Shown here one piece after another: positions 17,301-28,200 of a DNA stretch of 64,000 nucleotides. Location of the stretch: the NCBI GenBank assembly GCA_023205875.1, contig CP060758.1:744001-808000 (forward strand). Reading direction: 5' to 3'. Position numbers and translations under genes: made by a program. This DNA is from Chloropicon primus. Taxonomy: Eukaryota > Chlorophyta > Chloropicophyceae > Chloropicales > Chloropicaceae. Position 1 is the stretch's first letter. Every line of letters begins with the position of its first letter. A model generated the notes under the pieces. That model worked only from the letters and a program-made list of their open reading frames with translations. It was not told the origin of the DNA and made no database searches.

Positions 17301-19802
17301 TTAGAAGGAGAGCATCCCTGCCTTGGCAGAAGTGTGGTGGAAAGTGAGGTGACCTGGGAAGGCCCTCTCTTCCGACTCCTCGAGAATGGTGTGTATCTCC
17401 GACAAGGGAACGTCCCTGTCCTCCAGGAGAGCTGAAGCGAGGACCCGGATAGAATTCCTGTGGACCTTGATGAAGTCGGCCGCCTCCTCGCTGGCCTTTG
17501 AGATCAACGCGGCGAGCTGCTTCTCCCTTTCTCCCGCCCCCTTGCTCCACGCGGTCTCCCCACCCATTTGGGTGTTCAGGAGAGAGGCGCCAAGCTCACA
17601 GGCCTTGGCAAGGTCAGTGGAGGAGAGCTGGGAGCAGCTCCCTTCCCCGAACCACCCCTCCTCCACCGCCTTTCCCACGCAAAGGGGGAGGAGAGAGTTG
17701 CTAAACAGGGAGAAATCGTCGCCTCCTTCTGCGGTCTTCCCCCCCTCGGGGACCCCCCTCTCCAGGTAGAGGAGCCTCCACCAGCCCAGCTCCTCGTCTG
17801 TCTCGTCCAAGTCCTCGAACACCAAGCCCGTGACCTCCTTCTTCCTCAGGGCCAAGCTCACAAACTTGAGGGTCGACCCGCCTGGCGTGAGCGCGCTGGC
17901 GATGGCCCTGGCGGCGTGAAACATGGCGAGCCTCTCCTTGGGCATGCTGGGCTCCAGGCCGCCCTGCTTCAGCCCGATGGACTGCTGCTCCAGCAGCTCG
18001 AGGATCATGTCCATGTCCGCGATCTTCTTCCCCCGCCTCACCGCAAGAATCGTCGCCTCGTTCAACAGGTTCTCGAGTCCGGCGCCGGAGAATCCGGGGG
18101 TGATCCTCGCCGTTTCCAGCAGGAGGGCGTCCTCGTCGTCGTGCTCCGGGTGGCCCTTCCTCGGGATGAGCGGCCTGTTCCTGGCATGCACCTCCAGAAT
18201 CTTGAAGCGGTTTTGCTTCGAGGGCGTGTCAATGAAGAACTTGCGGTCGAACCGGCCCGGCCTGAGGAGGGCCTCGTCCAGATCAGTGGCCATGTTGGTC
18301 GCACCAATTACCAGCACCCTCTCCGTGGGCCGGAAGCCGTCCATCTCGATCAGGAGTTGGAGAAGCCCCTGCTCCCTCTCCTGGACTCCAGGGTCGTCCG
18401 AGAAGGCTGACCTCTTCTTACCCAGGGCGTCTATCTCGTCTATGAATATGATGGCAGGGGAGCTGGCCCTCGCCGTGTTGAAGATGTGCTTCACCCTCTC
18501 CGCTGCGATTCCCTCGTACATCTCCACGAACTCGGCCCCGTTGCAGGCAAAGAACGGCACGTTGAACTCGCCCGCCAGCGCCTTGGCCAGCATGGTCTTG
18601 CCAGTCCCCGGGGGGCCGTAGAAGAGCATCCCTCTGGGTGGCTTCACGCCCGCTTTCGTGAAAGAGATGTCGCTCACCAGCATCTCCATGACTTGGGAGA
18701 TGGCTGATTTGATCTTGTCGACCCCCGCCACGTCAGCAAAGTCGACCCCAGTACTCTTCACTTCCCCCCCCTTTCCTTTCACGTTGAATGCCTTGGCCAG
18801 CGATTTGCGAAAGTAGTCCTTCTGCTTCCTCATCTCCTCCTCCTTCCTCTTTTTGTTTCGGTACCAGAGCGTAAGCAGGAACTGGACGACGAGGAGGGTC
18901 CCAAATGGCTTGGAAATGCTGAACACTCTCCCGGTCGTCATCCAGTAGTAGTCCGGCTGGTGGACCACGATCTCCAGGTAGCACTGGTCCGTCACGAGCC
19001 TGTTCTCCTTTGCGATTTTGCCGTCCTCGCCCCTCTTTGGCAGGTTCTCCTTGCAGAGCTCGAGGAACTTGTTGTCCCGCCACAAGTCCCCGGGAAGCGG
19101 GCAGTAGAACCTGTCCTTCTCCATGGACCACTCTGGGGCCTCGCCACAGTAGATCATCTCCGGCTCGCGCTCGGAGACCCCCTCGATGGCCTCCTGGTAC
19201 GAGAAGTCGTTCGCGCAGTTCGGCACGGGCACCTCCACTATGGCGTCCCTCCCCTCGTTCAAGACGGTCAGGCGCTTCACCCGCCTCTGGGCGAGAAGCT
19301 CCAGTAGCCGGGCGTACGATATCGTCGCGTCTCCCACCGGCGGTATGCTGTCCTGAGGATAGAGCTTGTCCTTCACGCGCAGCCAGCGTATCCCGCTCGG
19401 CGTTTTCTTCCACTGCTCCACCTGCTCCTTCACCTGCTCGAACTCCTTTCGACTCCGTACCCATATCCCGTTCGTCCTCTTTACTTTCGCGGCAGGGTCG
19501 ACCTCGCCCTCGAAGTCCTCCTCCACTCCGTAGCTCGCGGCCTCGTCCGCGGAGCTCTTCTTCCCCCTGCTCGACCGCGTCTGGGAAGGCGAGGGAGACG
19601 AGTAGCCCACGTCCTTGAGACCATAATCTCCCTCCAGATCTGCGTCGAAGAGGTCCTCGTCCTCCTCCCAAGCCGGCCGCCTCAATTCGCGGCAGCGCCG
19701 CGACTCCCCCTGAGTCCCCCTCCTCCTCCGCGGCCCCCCCTGGACCCTCCTCCGCCTGCTCAGAGACCCAGTGCTTCGCGCTCCGCACACTCTCGCCGCC
19801 AT
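17301..19802 (-). CDS. FtsHi: proteolytically inactive plastid FtsH-like AAA ATPase
   Basis: 833 residues with an Arg/Ser-rich N-terminus that looks like a plastid transit peptide (about residues 1-45). A membrane span (FGTLLVVQFLLTLWY) sits near 300. The AAA module follows, with Walker A GPPGTGKT near 395, Walker B IIFIDEIDALG near 455 and the arginine-finger block LRPGRFDRKF near 525. The FtsH peptidase zinc site HEAGH is replaced: the aligned segment reads MFHAARAIASAL near 626, losing both His and the catalytic Glu. In plants such FtsHi proteins form, with Ycf2 and NAD-MDH, a motor for protein import at the inner envelope. Which FtsHi paralogue this is cannot be told. TGTAA lies immediately after the stop. 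Strong evidence for a plastid. Confidence 0.9.
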   Translation of the reverse strand: MAARVCGARSTGSLSRRRRVQGGPRRRRGTQGESRRCRELRRPAWEEDEDLFDADLEGDYGLKDVGYSSPSPSQTRSSRGKKSSADEAASYGVEEDFEGEVDPAAKVKRTNGIWVRSRKEFEQVKEQVEQWKKTPSGIRWLRVKDKLYPQDSIPPVGDATISYARLLELLAQRRVKRLTVLNEGRDAIVEVPVPNCANDFSYQEAIEGVSEREPEMIYCGEAPEWSMEKDRFYCPLPGDLWRDNKFLELCKENLPKRGEDGKIAKENRLVTDQCYLEIVVHQPDYYWMTTGRVFSISKPFGTLLVVQFLLTLWYRNKKRKEEEMRKQKDYFRKSLAKAFNVKGKGGEVKSTGVDFADVAGVDKIKSAISQVMEMLVSDISFTKAGVKPPRGMLFYGPPGTGKTMLAKALAGEFNVPFFACNGAEFVEMYEGIAAERVKHIFNTARASSPAIIFIDEIDALGKKRSAFSDDPGVQEREQGLLQLLIEMDGFRPTERVLVIGATNMATDLDEALLRPGRFDRKFFIDTPSKQNRFKILEVHARNRPLIPRKGHPEHDDEDALLLETARITPGFSGAGLENLLNEATILAVRRGKKIADMDMILELLEQQSIGLKQGGLEPSMPKERLAMFHAARAIASALTPGGSTLKFVSLALRKKEVTGLVFEDLDETDEELGWWRLLYLERGVPEGGKTAEGGDDFSLFSNSLLPLCVGKAVEEGWFGEGSCSQLSSTDLAKACELGASLLNTQMGGETAWSKGAGEREKQLAALISKASEEAADFIKVHRNSIRVLASALLEDRDVPLSEIHTILEESEERAFPGHLTFHHTSAKAGMLSF

Positions 19803-19960
19803 GACTTGCGTTTAGGATAAGGACCGCTTTTTTCCTCGGGGAAGGGAAGCGAGCCTAGGAGCCTAGGAGTAGTTGATGATGGAAAGTGGTCAATGATTGA
19901 TTTTACAAGGAGCTACACAATGGTGGGATTGGATTAGGCCGTTTTTAGTGCTGGTCATGG

Positions 19961-22408
19961 TCACAAGCCTTGGGGGAAGTTCTTCACCTCGACCATCTCT
20001 GAAACCTGGCCGCCGTTGCACGCGTACGTGATCTTTAGTCTCATCATGATGGCCTTTTGGCCCTCGAGGGAGTTCACCACGCGCATGATTTGCTGGACGG
20101 CCCCCGAGCCGAGGGGACCGAGCTGATTGCCCGTGGCTGGCTCCATCTTGAGCTGCAGGTACTTTGGAACGGCCGCCTGGAGCACGAAATCAGTGACAGG
20201 AGCCGGAGAGGAGTTCTGGTACGCTGCCGTGATGATCACCTGATTCGACTCCTTCGCGAACGAGAATTGGATGCTGACCCCATTCTTGTCGTACACCACG
20301 GCCGGCGGGAAGGTCGGAGAGGGGGGAGGACTGGCGCCGGACCCGCCGCCCAAGAGATCCGACAGCGGATCGCTGGCTTGCCCCGCGCCAGCGGGCACGG
20401 GCCCGCCCCCACCCAGCATGTCCATCAAGTCGGCCCCGCCCTGCTGCCCCGAAGGCGCGCTGGTGGGCGAGACGGCGGCCTCGCCGAGCAGATCCGTGAG
20501 GGCGTCCACGGGGGACGGAGCGGCGTCTCCTCCGCCCAGGTCCAGGCCGAGAATGTCGTCCCCAAGGAGGTCCCCTCCCGCCGGAGCGGGGTTGGCTGGA
20601 GCATCCCCCTGGGATGCCTCCTCGCCGTCCCCGCTGAGCAGGGAGGGCATGGTCTCCAGCAGCTGGGACCTGATCCTCCCGTGCTTGAAGAGCCTGTCGA
20701 ACTCGCATGCTCTCTGCTGCAACTCCAGAAGGGAAGACTTTTTGTACTTGGAGATCGTGCCCTGAATCCTCGCCTCGTTGGAAGAGAACCTCTCGCTAAG
20801 TTTCACGAGGGAAGTGAGCGAGTACTCCATGACTTCATCTGACTGGGACCCTTGCTTCATGACTTGCTCGACCAGCGAGATGACCTCCGATTCTGTGACT
20901 TTCAGAGGAATCTCGTCCGCGAGCTGGCCCTCCCCGGACAAGAGCTTCCCGCCGAACTCCCCCACGCACCAGAGCGCCACGGTGAGCAAGTTTGTGGAGC
21001 TCTGGTCCAAGTTGTCGAACAAGGCCCTGTAGAGCTTCCTCACCGCGTAGCCCTGGATGCTCTCCGTCGAGCTGATCATGACCAGAAACGACCTTGCGGA
21101 CCGATCCTGCATGTAGGCCCCTCCCTTCTCCAGCAACTCCACCATGGTGTCGACGTGCCACTGCGGACTTTGAGCGAACCCCTCCACAAGCTCGCAGATC
21201 TTCTCCACAAGCTTGGGCTTGAAGGCGACCTCGCTGTCCTCCATGAACTGCAGGAGGACCTCCATGAAGACCTCGACGTTGTTCTCGTTCACCAAGGCGC
21301 AGGCGAGCTCAAGAGCCCTCATTCTGATAGAAATATCAGCGTCCTGGACGCACTGCACAATCACGTTCTTGTGCCTCTGCACCGCCTTTGGGTCAATTGT
21401 CACCACCTTGATGAGTGTGTCAAGCGCGACGTACTTCATGTTGTTGTCCCTGTGCCCCAAAAACTTGCCCAGAATGTTTACCGCAAGCACTTTGAGGCCC
21501 CCGGTGCTCTCTATTTCTATGATCGTCTTCGCACACTCGTACAGAACGGCGCAGCCCGCGTTCTTCGAGGCGTCCGTGTTGGACGCAACCTGAGCCAGGA
21601 CATCGCTCATCACGTCGCTGATCTCAGGGGAGCCCTTGCCCAGCAGCCTGAGGAGGTGGAGGATCTGCACCTGCAAGAAGGGGTCGGGCACGCCCCGGAC
21701 GTTGTGGTCCGCGCTCCCTGAACCAGAGGTGGTCAAGTGCTTGAGCATCTTGATGAGGTTGTGGACCTTGGCCCTGAACCACCCAACAGCTTCCACCGGA
21801 TCAAGCTTGCAGAGCTCGAGCGCGAGGGTCACCGCGCCGAGGAGGACGCCGTGAGATCGCTCGTCAAGAAGGGCGAGTGCCTCGTCCTTGAAGTCCAAGA
21901 GAAGCTCCGGGGCTTTCTGCACGAGGCGAACCGCGCAAATCGCAGACTTCTTCTTGAGGTAGATCATTGACGACTTCATCAGCTTCTTGACGTCGACCAC
22001 GAGGTCCCTCGCCATCTCGGCCGAGCATATGTTCCCCAGAGCGCACAGAGCGAGCCCCATCGTGTATTGGTTCTTCCCCTTCAAGTCCTGCTGGATCGAG
22101 TTCGTGACAAGCATAAGTATCTCCTGCTTCTCGTCGAGGAGGGCCATGAGGCCCAGGTACCCGATCCTCTTCTCGGCGAAGCTCGGCCTCGCTATAAGCT
22201 TGAGGCACTCCATCTGTCCAAAGTGCGTGGGATACCCTAACATGTGCAGGTACATTAACTTCGCTATGTTCCTGTGCCTGTTCGCCACATCCTCCTTCTT
22301 GAAAGAGTCCCGCAAGTGCGCGGACTCCTTAGCGACCACGGCCCTCTCCTCCGCCGCGGTCTTGCACTCGCGCACCCTCCTTATGAGGTCCCTGAGCGGA
22401 GTAGTCAT
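19961..22408 (-). CDS. AP1G: AP-1 clathrin adaptor gamma subunit (gamma-adaptin)
   Basis: Large subunit of the AP-1 complex, which selects cargo and recruits clathrin at the trans-Golgi network and endosomes. The 815-residue, intronless product has the family layout. The alpha-solenoid trunk (about 1-590) starts MTTPLRDLIRRVRECKTAAE and contains the highly conserved GYLGLMALLDE and LALCALGNI blocks. The Gly/Pro/Asp-rich hinge (about 600-700) has DLLGD, LTDLLGE and DLLGGG segments, which are candidate clathrin-box-like sites. The C-terminal ear (about 705-815) begins VVYDKNGVSIQFSF. TGTAA lies 44 bases after the stop. Minus-strand neighbours on both sides are functionally unrelated. Confidence 0.96.
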   Translation of the reverse strand: MTTPLRDLIRRVRECKTAAEERAVVAKESAHLRDSFKKEDVANRHRNIAKLMYLHMLGYPTHFGQMECLKLIARPSFAEKRIGYLGLMALLDEKQEILMLVTNSIQQDLKGKNQYTMGLALCALGNICSAEMARDLVVDVKKLMKSSMIYLKKKSAICAVRLVQKAPELLLDFKDEALALLDERSHGVLLGAVTLALELCKLDPVEAVGWFRAKVHNLIKMLKHLTTSGSGSADHNVRGVPDPFLQVQILHLLRLLGKGSPEISDVMSDVLAQVASNTDASKNAGCAVLYECAKTIIEIESTGGLKVLAVNILGKFLGHRDNNMKYVALDTLIKVVTIDPKAVQRHKNVIVQCVQDADISIRMRALELACALVNENNVEVFMEVLLQFMEDSEVAFKPKLVEKICELVEGFAQSPQWHVDTMVELLEKGGAYMQDRSARSFLVMISSTESIQGYAVRKLYRALFDNLDQSSTNLLTVALWCVGEFGGKLLSGEGQLADEIPLKVTESEVISLVEQVMKQGSQSDEVMEYSLTSLVKLSERFSSNEARIQGTISKYKKSSLLELQQRACEFDRLFKHGRIRSQLLETMPSLLSGDGEEASQGDAPANPAPAGGDLLGDDILGLDLGGGDAAPSPVDALTDLLGEAAVSPTSAPSGQQGGADLMDMLGGGGPVPAGAGQASDPLSDLLGGGSGASPPPSPTFPPAVVYDKNGVSIQFSFAKESNQVIITAAYQNSSPAPVTDFVLQAAVPKYLQLKMEPATGNQLGPLGSGAVQQIMRVVNSLEGQKAIMMRLKITYACNGGQVSEMVEVKNFPQGL

Positions 22409-22593
22409 CGTTCCCGCCCTCTGCCTCGCGCGTCACTCTCCAAATCCGTTACTCGGGCGCAAGCAAGTGAAGGTGGAGAATGGGAGATGGAGGAACGAGG
22501 AAACCATGCCGCCGTCATGGTAGCCTTGGTTGCGATGGTGGAAAGATGGAAAAAGTTACAGTTACTTGATGTTAAAATACACGGCCTTGGCCC

Positions 22594-24918
22594 TCAAGTG
22601 GCTCGGGCATAGTGGAGCTTCGCGTACGTTCTCTGCAAGACCCTCTCCTTCTCTTTCTCGGCGTCCAGCTCCATCTTCAGCTTGGCAAGCCTCTGAGGGG
22701 CAGCCACCTTCTCGTTCTCGCTCAGGGCACGGTAAGAGTGAAGCTGGTGCTGCACTTGCTGGTGCCTCTGCCTGGCCTTGCCGAGCCTGGCGAGGAGTTC
22801 CTTGTGCTTGGCCTCAAGACCACCGTGCAGTATGCCAATCTTCTTCTCGAGCTTGCTGGCGACGTGAGACTGCTTCTCCAGCTCCGATTTCAAGCTGGAA
22901 AAGTTGAGCTTCAGGTAAGCGACGTCGCTCATGTTGGCCTCCTCCTCCCTCGCGTGCAGGATCTCCATGGCCCTGGCGTGACTCTCCGCCAAGTCCTCGC
23001 CTCCACCGTGGCGCTCCGAGATCAACTTCTGGTTCTCTTCCTCAATCATGCCCCTGGCTTGGAGGAGCTCGCTCTCTTCAAAAGCCTCCAGATCCGGCGG
23101 CAGCGCTCCCTTTGCCTTGCGCGACTTGGTCGACACGGGGTACATCTTGTTGTCACGGTCTATCAGCAGCTGCAGCTCATCCGCCACGAGGGCCTCGGCC
23201 CTCCTCTGCTCGACGTCCGAGGCAGACGCCAAGTCCCCCAAGCTCTTCCGAACGTCGCTGGCCGTGGGCCTTGGCAGGTTCCTCTGGATCACCTGAGAGC
23301 GCAGCCTGAGCTCCCTCTGCCTGTGCTCCTCCTCCTTTGCTTTCTTCTTCGCGATCACATCGGCCATGTCCTCGATCATGCCGTCGTCCTCGTCGCCCTC
23401 GTCGTCGCTGAACGTGGGCACGTCCGGTATGACGACCTGGTACTCGTTCTTGGGCTGTGGCAGGCTGCTCAGCCCCAGCTTCACGCTCTGCCTCTGCAGA
23501 TCCAACGCCCTCCTCGCCTCGAGCTCCGTCTCAAAGTCCATCATCTCGGGCGCCGCCTTGTTGATTCGAAGCCCGTCCCTGAGGGGCGTGCCCATGACCA
23601 TGGGGGTGCTCCCCATCGAGGGGTGGCCCTGGGAGTGCAAGGGGGTCGCGAGGGGGTTCGGGGTGGCCATGGCCTTTGGCTCGGGCAGGGAGCTCCTGAA
23701 GGCGGACCTGTCTATGCTCGTGCCCTCCCCTCCCATGAGGGTGCTCTGCTGCTGCTGCATCTTTGCCAGCTGCTGCGCTTCCTGCAGGATCACGTTGGCA
23801 CCCGAGGACGTCACTGCCCTTGGGGTTCTCACCGGGGTAGCCATCGGGTTTGGGGTCGCCGCGTAGTCCGCCAGAAGCATCTTGGTCGCCCTTCCCCCCG
23901 CTCCCTCCTCGACGCTGGCGTCCAGGGCCTCCTCCTTCTCGTTCATTCTCGAGATCTCCGTCAGCTCAGCATCTGAGAGCTGCGGGGCCGGGAGGACCAT
24001 CTTCCCCCGCCGCACCGATGGGCCGGAGGTCCCTTGCATCTGCTGTTGCACCGCGAGGGGCATGTTCTTGCGCTCCAGCATCTGCTGCTTGGCCCTGTCC
24101 TGCTTGATCAGCGCAGCTTCCACGTCTTTCCTCTTCTTCCCCTCGAGCTCTTCCACGCTCACCGGCTTGAACTTCTGCTCCTTCATCGCCTTCCTCTCCC
24201 TGCCCCTCTCCTCGCTCGTGTCGTAAAACCCGGGTGGAGGCTTGTGCTCGAACGCTATCTCCGCGTTGTAGTCTATCTCTCCCTTCTTTAGCAACTTCTT
24301 CTTCCACTTGCCCGAGTCGATTCCAGCGGCCTTCAGCTCCCTCCTCTTCTGAAGAGTTGCCAGCCGCCGCGCCTCCTCGAGCTGCTTCTCCCTCGCCTTC
24401 CTCTTGGCCTTCTTTCCCTTGGTGTTGGCCAAGCGGGCTCTCGCCTCGTTCAGCATCTCCTTCTCGTCCTCGTCCATGTCCACAGGGTCCGGGCGGGCGG
24501 GACGGCTCTCCAGGTTCGGGTCAACCTCCCCGGGTCGGTTCTTGCGCGCTCCCGGGGCCCCCCCGCCCGATCCTCCGCTCCCACTCGCCCCCCCGTTCGC
24601 CGCCTGGTCCAGGAGCTGCTCGTACCTCTCCAGACATTGCGTCGACGTCCTCCCGACTATTGGCGCTATCGTTCGCCACTGCGTTGGCATGAGCTTCGCC
24701 AAGTGCAGGAGCTTCTCGTCCTCCTCCCGCGTCCAGTCCGTCTTCTTGATCGAAGGGTCCAGCCACTCGTGCCACCTCGCCTTGCACTGCTTGGCGCTCT
24801 TTCGAACCAAAAAGGAAGACACTCGCGCCCACTGGTGCTTGCCATATTTCATGACCGCAGCCTTGAGTATCTCATCCTCCGTGTTCTTCCACACGCCACC
24901 CTTTATCATGATCCTCAT
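22594..24918 (-). CDS. CDC5: CDC5/CEF1 Myb-like splicing factor
   Basis: Core protein of the Prp19/NineTeen complex, needed for the catalytic steps of pre-mRNA splicing and for cell-cycle progression. 774 residues, intronless. It begins MRIMIKGGVWKNTEDEI, the invariant start of the family. Two Myb repeats follow: R2 at about 7-56 (WKNTEDEILKAAVMKYG, WARVSSFLVRKSAKQCKARW) and R3 at about 58-105 (DWTREEDEKLLHLAKL, WRTIAPIVGRTSTQCLERY). Next are the NENREARxRLANTxGKKAKRKAREKQLEEARR-type block (here NEARARLANTKGKKAKRKAR), a TPN/TP-rich middle with several Thr-Pro sites (MATPNPLATPL, MGTPLRDGL), and a coiled-coil C-terminus ending KLHYARAT. Head-to-head with SAC3 across 315 bases; TGTAA lies 34 bases after the stop. 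Confidence 0.95.
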   Translation of the reverse strand: MRIMIKGGVWKNTEDEILKAAVMKYGKHQWARVSSFLVRKSAKQCKARWHEWLDPSIKKTDWTREEDEKLLHLAKLMPTQWRTIAPIVGRTSTQCLERYEQLLDQAANGGASGSGGSGGGAPGARKNRPGEVDPNLESRPARPDPVDMDEDEKEMLNEARARLANTKGKKAKRKAREKQLEEARRLATLQKRRELKAAGIDSGKWKKKLLKKGEIDYNAEIAFEHKPPPGFYDTSEERGRERKAMKEQKFKPVSVEELEGKKRKDVEAALIKQDRAKQQMLERKNMPLAVQQQMQGTSGPSVRRGKMVLPAPQLSDAELTEISRMNEKEEALDASVEEGAGGRATKMLLADYAATPNPMATPVRTPRAVTSSGANVILQEAQQLAKMQQQQSTLMGGEGTSIDRSAFRSSLPEPKAMATPNPLATPLHSQGHPSMGSTPMVMGTPLRDGLRINKAAPEMMDFETELEARRALDLQRQSVKLGLSSLPQPKNEYQVVIPDVPTFSDDEGDEDDGMIEDMADVIAKKKAKEEEHRQRELRLRSQVIQRNLPRPTASDVRKSLGDLASASDVEQRRAEALVADELQLLIDRDNKMYPVSTKSRKAKGALPPDLEAFEESELLQARGMIEEENQKLISERHGGGEDLAESHARAMEILHAREEEANMSDVAYLKLNFSSLKSELEKQSHVASKLEKKIGILHGGLEAKHKELLARLGKARQRHQQVQHQLHSYRALSENEKVAAPQRLAKLKMELDAEKEKERVLQRTYAKLHYARAT

Positions 24919-25233
24919 GGTGCCTCACTCCCCTCCTCACGAGCTCGCAAGCCCGCGCCCCTCCCTCCTCTCTTCTCTTCTCTCTCTCCGCGACCACCGG
25001 CGCCTCCTTCTCCCGCCTTCAGTGATCGATCGATCGAGGAGAGGATGGTGTCGGGGAGGGGGAGCGCAGGGAGGGGAGGGAGGGAGTAGGGGAGGAAGGG
25101 GTGAGCGGAAGGACCTGTCCGTCCTCTCTCTCTTGTTCGTTTCTTGCTCTTTCGAAAGAGTCCTCGCTTGAGAGAGACAACGGAGTGGTGGGGGAGTTGA
25201 GGAAGGAGAGAGGGAGAGAGGGAGAGAGGGAGG
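24919..25233. promoter_or_regulatory. Divergent promoter region CDC5 / SAC3
   Basis: This 315-base gap lies between the start codons of a splicing factor and an mRNA-export factor. It has strong strand asymmetry: the CDC5-proximal part is pyrimidine-rich on the plus strand (about 24945-25015) and the SAC3-proximal part purine-rich (about 25030-25105 and 25195-25233), so each gene has a GA-rich 5' flank on its own sense strand. A CGATCGATCGA palindrome sits at 25024-25036. No gene is seen. Confidence 0.5.
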
Positions 25234-28200
25234 ATGGCGTTCAACCAGCCGAGCGGGGGGTTCGGGTTCGGGGCTGGAGGAGGAGGAGGAGGGTTTGGAT
25301 TCGGTGGAGGGACAGGAGGAAACACGCAGAACGGGAGGAACGGGCCTGGAGCGTCGGGGGCGTTTAGTTTTGGCTCCAGTGGCGGTGGTGGTGGAGGGAG
25401 GGGGGGTGGGTTTGGGAGCTCGGGAGGCTTCGGGAGCTCGCCTAGGGGCGGTGGAGGCTTCGGCGGGCAGAGAGGCGGATCCGGATACAAAGCGAGGGGG
25501 AGGGGGAGGGGGGGAGGCAGCACCCACCAGGTTGGGACGAGGGGAGGGAGAACTTCAACGCCGAGTTCCAACGGGTTCGGCTTTGGATCTCCGCCAAAGT
25601 CCCCGTCTTCTCCGCCCGCCGCTCAGTTCGGTTTCGGTTCTGGTGCTTCGCCCCAGGGCTTTCAATCCTTCCCTTCCAACTCGAACGCCGGGGCCCAGAA
25701 CCAGAGTCCCAGCGGTTTCCAGTCCAACACTCGTCCCTTTGGAACGAGCTATCAGTGGCACCGGCAGCAGCCGGAGAGCCCGGCCGGGGGGGCTGATCAG
25801 CCCTCCACTTCTTTCACTTTCAACCAGTCGGGCAATGAGGGGGGGAGTAGCAGCAAGGGCTTTGGTGGCTTCGGGGGCAAAGCAGAGTTCGGCACGAAGA
25901 AACCGGCCAAGGCCTTTGGGAGTAGCTCCGCCGGATTCGGCTCGAAGAAGAAGCAGGGAGAAGCCGCGGACTCTAGGACCGCCTTTGGGGGTGGTGGGAG
26001 CACGTCGGGCGGGTTTGGATTCGGGAAGAACGCTAGTGCTGGCGGTACGAAAGCAAAACAAACGAAAGGTTTAGGGCAACCTAAACAGCAGACCGCTTTG
26101 GCTGGCTCAGGCGCGGTGAAATCAAGCGCAATGGGGGCATCCACGCCGAAGAAGGAGAAACGGAGCTTCACTTGGGTGCGGAAAGCAGATAACGACGCTC
26201 CTGCTTCTTCTGCTGTGGGTGGAAAAGTAGGGAAGGGGGCTGGGAAACTGAGTGAGATGGAGCGCTTGAAGAGGGAAGCGATCAGCAGGATGCCCAAATT
26301 CTCGGGCGGAGGAGGGGGCGGAGCAGGTACGGCCAAGCCAAAGGCAAAACCCATTCCAAAAAAATCGCAGAAGAACAAAATGGAGAGTGAAATGGAGAGA
26401 TTAAAGAGAGAAGCCATTGGCAACATGCCTACCTTCGCGGGTGGAGGAGGCTCCAAGGCCCCAGCAAGCACCACGAGAGCTCCAAAGCCACCCAGGTCTT
26501 TCCCAAAATCATCCCAGAGCGCAGCACCAACCTCGTTTAGTGCAGAGGAGCAGAGCGGCCGCGAGAAGCGTGTGGGAGGGGGCGAGGAGGGGCACGATCT
26601 GATTGTTGGCACCTGTGAGCTGATGTGCCCTCTTGCAGAATTGGAAAGGCGTTTCAGAACCAACGATTTTGACGAGCTTGAACAGCCGAGCCATGATTAT
26701 CCCGGAATGTCCGTGGAAGACTTGTGCGTGAAGAGGTTTGCGAGGACAATTACGGAGGACGACCGCCAGCCGGATCGGCTCCGCACGCGCGCCGCTCTCG
26801 GGAAGACAATGAAGCACTTGCTTGGTCTCATGGACAGCAAGAGGACAACCTTTGAGAAGGTGCATCGATTTCTGTGGGACAGGTACAGGGCCATCAGGAC
26901 TGACATGTCGATTCAGCACATCAAGGATCGCTTTGCTGTGGGGTGCTTTGAGGAAATGATTCGTTTTCATATTATTGCGGAGCACGAGCTGTGCGAGGAG
27001 ACTGCGACCGTCACCAACCCCCACGGATTCAACTCTCACTTGAACGTGGAGCAGATGTACAAGTGCCTCACCTCCTTGTTCGCACTTTATGACGACTTGG
27101 CGAAATCGGGAAGTCCTTGCGAGAACGAGCCAGAGTTCCGGGCGTACTACATTCTGCTGACAATGGACACCCACGGCAAGTACAGGAGAGACAAGTCCGC
27201 CCATTCGTTTGCGTTGTCGAAAATGAGACCTGAGATTCTGCATTCGAACTTCGTGCAGTTTGCTGTGCAGCTGAATTCCCTGTACCACGAGGGAAACTTT
27301 GTCAAGTTCTTCAAAGTCGTGAGCAAGAGCCCGTTCATCGTGTCTTGCATCTTGCACGCGTACTTCAACCCTGTGAGAGCAAGAGCAGTGAAGCTGTTTA
27401 CTCTTGGCATGTATGGAAGGAAAACCGCCTTGTCAGTCAGCTTTGTACACAAGATCCTCCTGATGGACAGCGTTGAAGACGCAGCAGCCTTGCTGCAAAG
27501 TTTTGGCCTGGCAGTGCAGCAGATTGCAAATGACGTCGTCGTTGCGGTTGGAGAGAAGAATTTTCAGGATGTGGAAGATATATCCAGGAGGCGATCGGCT
27601 TTCATATCTTCGCTGAAAGGTTCGACGCTGTACTCACAGCTGTGCGTTACTCCTGCAGAGATCACGCCGGACCTCTTGCCAAAGGGCGCATCGGATCTGC
27701 CGACTCAGCCCGCGAAGAGGATGTCACCTTTGAGGCCGCGCCAGCCCGAGGTGAAGCCCGTGCAGGCGGTCAAAGCCCCGGTGAGTTTTGGCAAACCCGA
27801 GCCAGCGCCTGTGTCAATGTTGCCACCCGCACCTTTGACTGCACCCACCTTCCCCACCTTTCCTTTGGCCGACGCTCCGAGCGACATTGGTCAGAAGAGG
27901 AGGAGGCAGCAGAGCATCTCACCAAAGGGGAGAGGTGCCGGGGAGGAGGCTGCGGCAGATGTGGGTCAGCAGCAGGACGCTGAGGCACCTTCCTGGGCAA
28001 GAATCAGCTCGGGCAAAGTCTCAAAGAAGATGATGAAAAGCATGGAGCCAGAGGCGCCATCTCCTGTTGGGGCTGCCAAGCACAGCGTCGAGGCAGCGGA
28101 GTGGACGTGGACCAACGCGGAGAAAGAGAAAGAGAAGAAGAAAGAGAAGGAAGCAGCTGCTGCGGAAAGGAAGGCAGAGGAAAAGAGGCTTGAGATGTTG

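Noticed and set aside
22612-23976. 454-codon plus-strand frame
   Set aside because: Antisense of CDC5, composed of low-complexity His/Leu/Arg.
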